Part shown: piece by piece, positions 62,792 through 64,000 of the stretch | Layout: every line of letters begins with the position of its first letter | Position numbering within the stretch: position 1 is the first letter of the stretch | DNA from: Vibrio diazotrophicus | GTDB lineage: Bacteria > Pseudomonadota > Gammaproteobacteria > Enterobacterales > Vibrionaceae | NCBI RefSeq assembly: GCF_038452265.1 | Contig: NZ_CP151843.1 | Coordinates: 558,001-622,000, forward strand | Reading direction: 5' to 3' | Length of the DNA stretch: 64,000 nucleotides | Program-made: the position numbers and the translations under genes | Notes under the pieces: model-generated | The model's input: the letters and a program-made list of their open reading frames with translations, nothing else | Told to the model about the DNA's origin: nothing | Databases searched by the model: none

Positions 62792-64000
62792 GCAAGGCAA
62801 ACACAATGAAAGACAAAAACAGCTCAGGCTCAATAAAGCTCCTGATGAGCTATGTATTCGCTGAAAAAGCACTGTTTATAAAAACCTTGTTACTGGTGGT
62901 GCTCGCGACCGGTTTTGACGTGCTTGGCCCTATGCTGAGCAAAGTGTTCATCGATGAATTCGTGATGCAGAATCACTACCCTGTTTGGCCAGTGGTTGGC
63001 GTTATCGCTCTGTTCATCATTTCTGTGTTATTGGGCACCTACTTAAAATATCAACAGACCCTGCGTTTTTTAGATATTGCGCTTAATGCGGTGTTAGACA
63101 TACGTAAGCGATTGTTTAAACACGTGTTGACCTTGCCTGTGGCGTTTTTCGACTACTCACGTACAGGTCAGCTGGTGAGCCGACTTACCAACGACACCGA
63201 ATCAATCAAAGATATCTATGTGCAGTTCTTATCGAATATCTTAGCCAACTTGGTTTTGCTGATTGGTATCTTGACCGCTATGGCAATACTGGATTTGCAA
63301 TTGATGCTGGTGGCTCTGGCGTTGATACCTGCGGTTGTGAGCTTAATTTACCTCTATCAGAAATTCAGTGTTAAAGCGGTGACGCAAAGCCGTCAGCTAC
63401 GCTCTGATATTAACTCGACCATGAACGAGTCGATCAGCGGTATGACGGTGATTCAAGCCACCAACCAACAGCAAAATAAACAGCAGCAGTTCGAACAGAT
63501 TAACAGCCAGTATTACGATACACGTTTAAAAGCGGTAATTGTCGGCTCAATGTTGCTTCGCCCTGCGATTAACTTGTTAAGCATCCTGATCTTAGCTGGC
63601 GTGGTGTGGTTCTTTGGCTTGCAAGTAGTAGAAGGCGTGGCCGAAGTCGGTGTTCTATACGCTTACTTAAGTTACTTAGGGCGCTTTACTGAACCTCTGG
63701 TCGAGATTACTCAGCGCTTCAGCCTTTATCAGCAGGCAGTCGTCGCTGGTGATCGTGTGTACGAGTTGCTGCAAGAGCCTTCTTCAGAACAAAAAGAAGT
63801 ACGCTGGAATCACATTGAACAAGGTGATTTAAGTATTGAAAACCTGACGTTCAGTTACCAAGCAGACAAGCCGGTGCTGCACAATATCAATGCCACCGTT
63901 GAGTCAGGAAAGTTCTTCGCTATTGTCGGCCATACGGGCAGTGGTAAATCAACGTTACTCAGCCTGCTGCTTAACTTCTATCAGTCGCAGTCAGGTTCAA
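62788..64000 (+). CDS. ABC exporter half (MdlB/SmdB-like), cut by window edge
   Basis: The frame starts at an ATGA overlap with the preceding ABC gene and runs to the end of the window (404 codons seen). The exporter transmembrane domain is complete (LFKHVLTLPVAFFDYSRTGQ, then SRLTNDTESI) and the ATPase domain has reached Walker A (GHTGSGKST). The rest lies outside. With its partner it forms a heterodimeric exporter of unknown substrate. Confidence 0.9.
   Translation, partial: MSKANTMKDKNSSGSIKLLMSYVFAEKALFIKTLLLVVLATGFDVLGPMLSKVFIDEFVMQNHYPVWPVVGVIALFIISVLLGTYLKYQQTLRFLDIALNAVLDIRKRLFKHVLTLPVAFFDYSRTGQLVSRLTNDTESIKDIYVQFLSNILANLVLLIGILTAMAILDLQLMLVALALIPAVVSLIYLYQKFSVKAVTQSRQLRSDINSTMNESISGMTVIQATNQQQNKQQQFEQINSQYYDTRLKAVIVGSMLLRPAINLLSILILAGVVWFFGLQVVEGVAEVGVLYAYLSYLGRFTEPLVEITQRFSLYQQAVVAGDRVYELLQEPSSEQKEVRWNHIEQGDLSIENLTFSYQADKPVLHNINATVESGKFFAIVGHTGSGKSTLLSLLLNFYQSQSGS

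Noticed and set aside
1..64000. tRNA, rRNA, CRISPR, prophage, toxin-antitoxin or defence island
   Set aside because: I looked and saw none that I could support from sequence.

Overview
The window looks like a chromosomal segment of a Vibrio or close relative. The base composition is moderately AT-rich. It carries families typical of Vibrionaceae: a lysine/ornithine decarboxylase of the alanine-racemase fold, two DUF3316 secreted proteins in tandem, an HTH-fused pseudouridine kinase beside psuG, and a CopG/CopI-type copper locus. It has six LysR regulators, one each of AraC, LacI, MocR and TetR type, and many small metabolic cassettes. No ribosomal, tRNA or other core housekeeping genes were seen. 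That style fits accessory-rich sequence such as the second Vibrio chromosome, which is an inference.

Layout. 1-9.9 kb: end of a diguanylate cyclase; an ECF sigma / DUF318 permease / thioredoxin-like set; DoxX under a candidate FNR site; LysR with a SugE-like SMR pump; lysine/ornithine decarboxylase with a structured leader; a divergent PNPOx/MocR pair; and malI. 10-18.5 kb: malX, interrupted by an in-frame TAA but still preceded by two MalI-type operators; mtgA; a CPBP protease; a HAD phosphatase; psuK-psuG; and a divergent envelope pair (beta-barrel and DUF3108-like). 19.3-20.5 kb: a complete IS481-family element with a 7-bp target duplication, inserted at the tail of a terminator. 20.5-31.6 kb: acetyltransferase, HD-GYP regulator plus MHYT hybrid kinase, TetR/Old Yellow Enzyme, LysR, two DUF3316 proteins, TorD-like chaperone, MsrA, VOC protein. 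31.7-34.3 kb: a complete IS21-family element with a 5-bp target duplication. 34.4-52.2 kb: zinc-ribbon/PAS/GGDEF protein, mqo behind a long structured leader, AraC/SDR/cupin, a second Old Yellow Enzyme, LysR genes, small hypotheticals and a nitroreductase.

52.3-60.9 kb is a seven-gene copper/silver export and periplasmic detoxification operon: a Met/His/Cys-rich exported protein, CusC-, CusB- and CusA-like subunits, CopI-like cupredoxin, cytochrome c, and CopG/DUF411. It starts from a promoter with a 19-bp spacer around a perfect palindrome, as in MerR/CueR-activated promoters, and ends at a strong terminator. CusA retains the three methionines of the copper relay. CusB carries two CusF-like domains in tandem at its C-terminus, the second lacking one copper-ligand methionine. 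The window ends in a heterodimeric MdlAB-type ABC exporter, cut by the right edge.

The items most worth a second look are the tandem CusF modules, the nonsense codon in malX, the structured leaders before mqo, the CusC gene and the decarboxylase, and the IS481 hairpin that covers its own translation start. I did not find a CRISPR array, prophage, toxin-antitoxin pair or recognised defence island.
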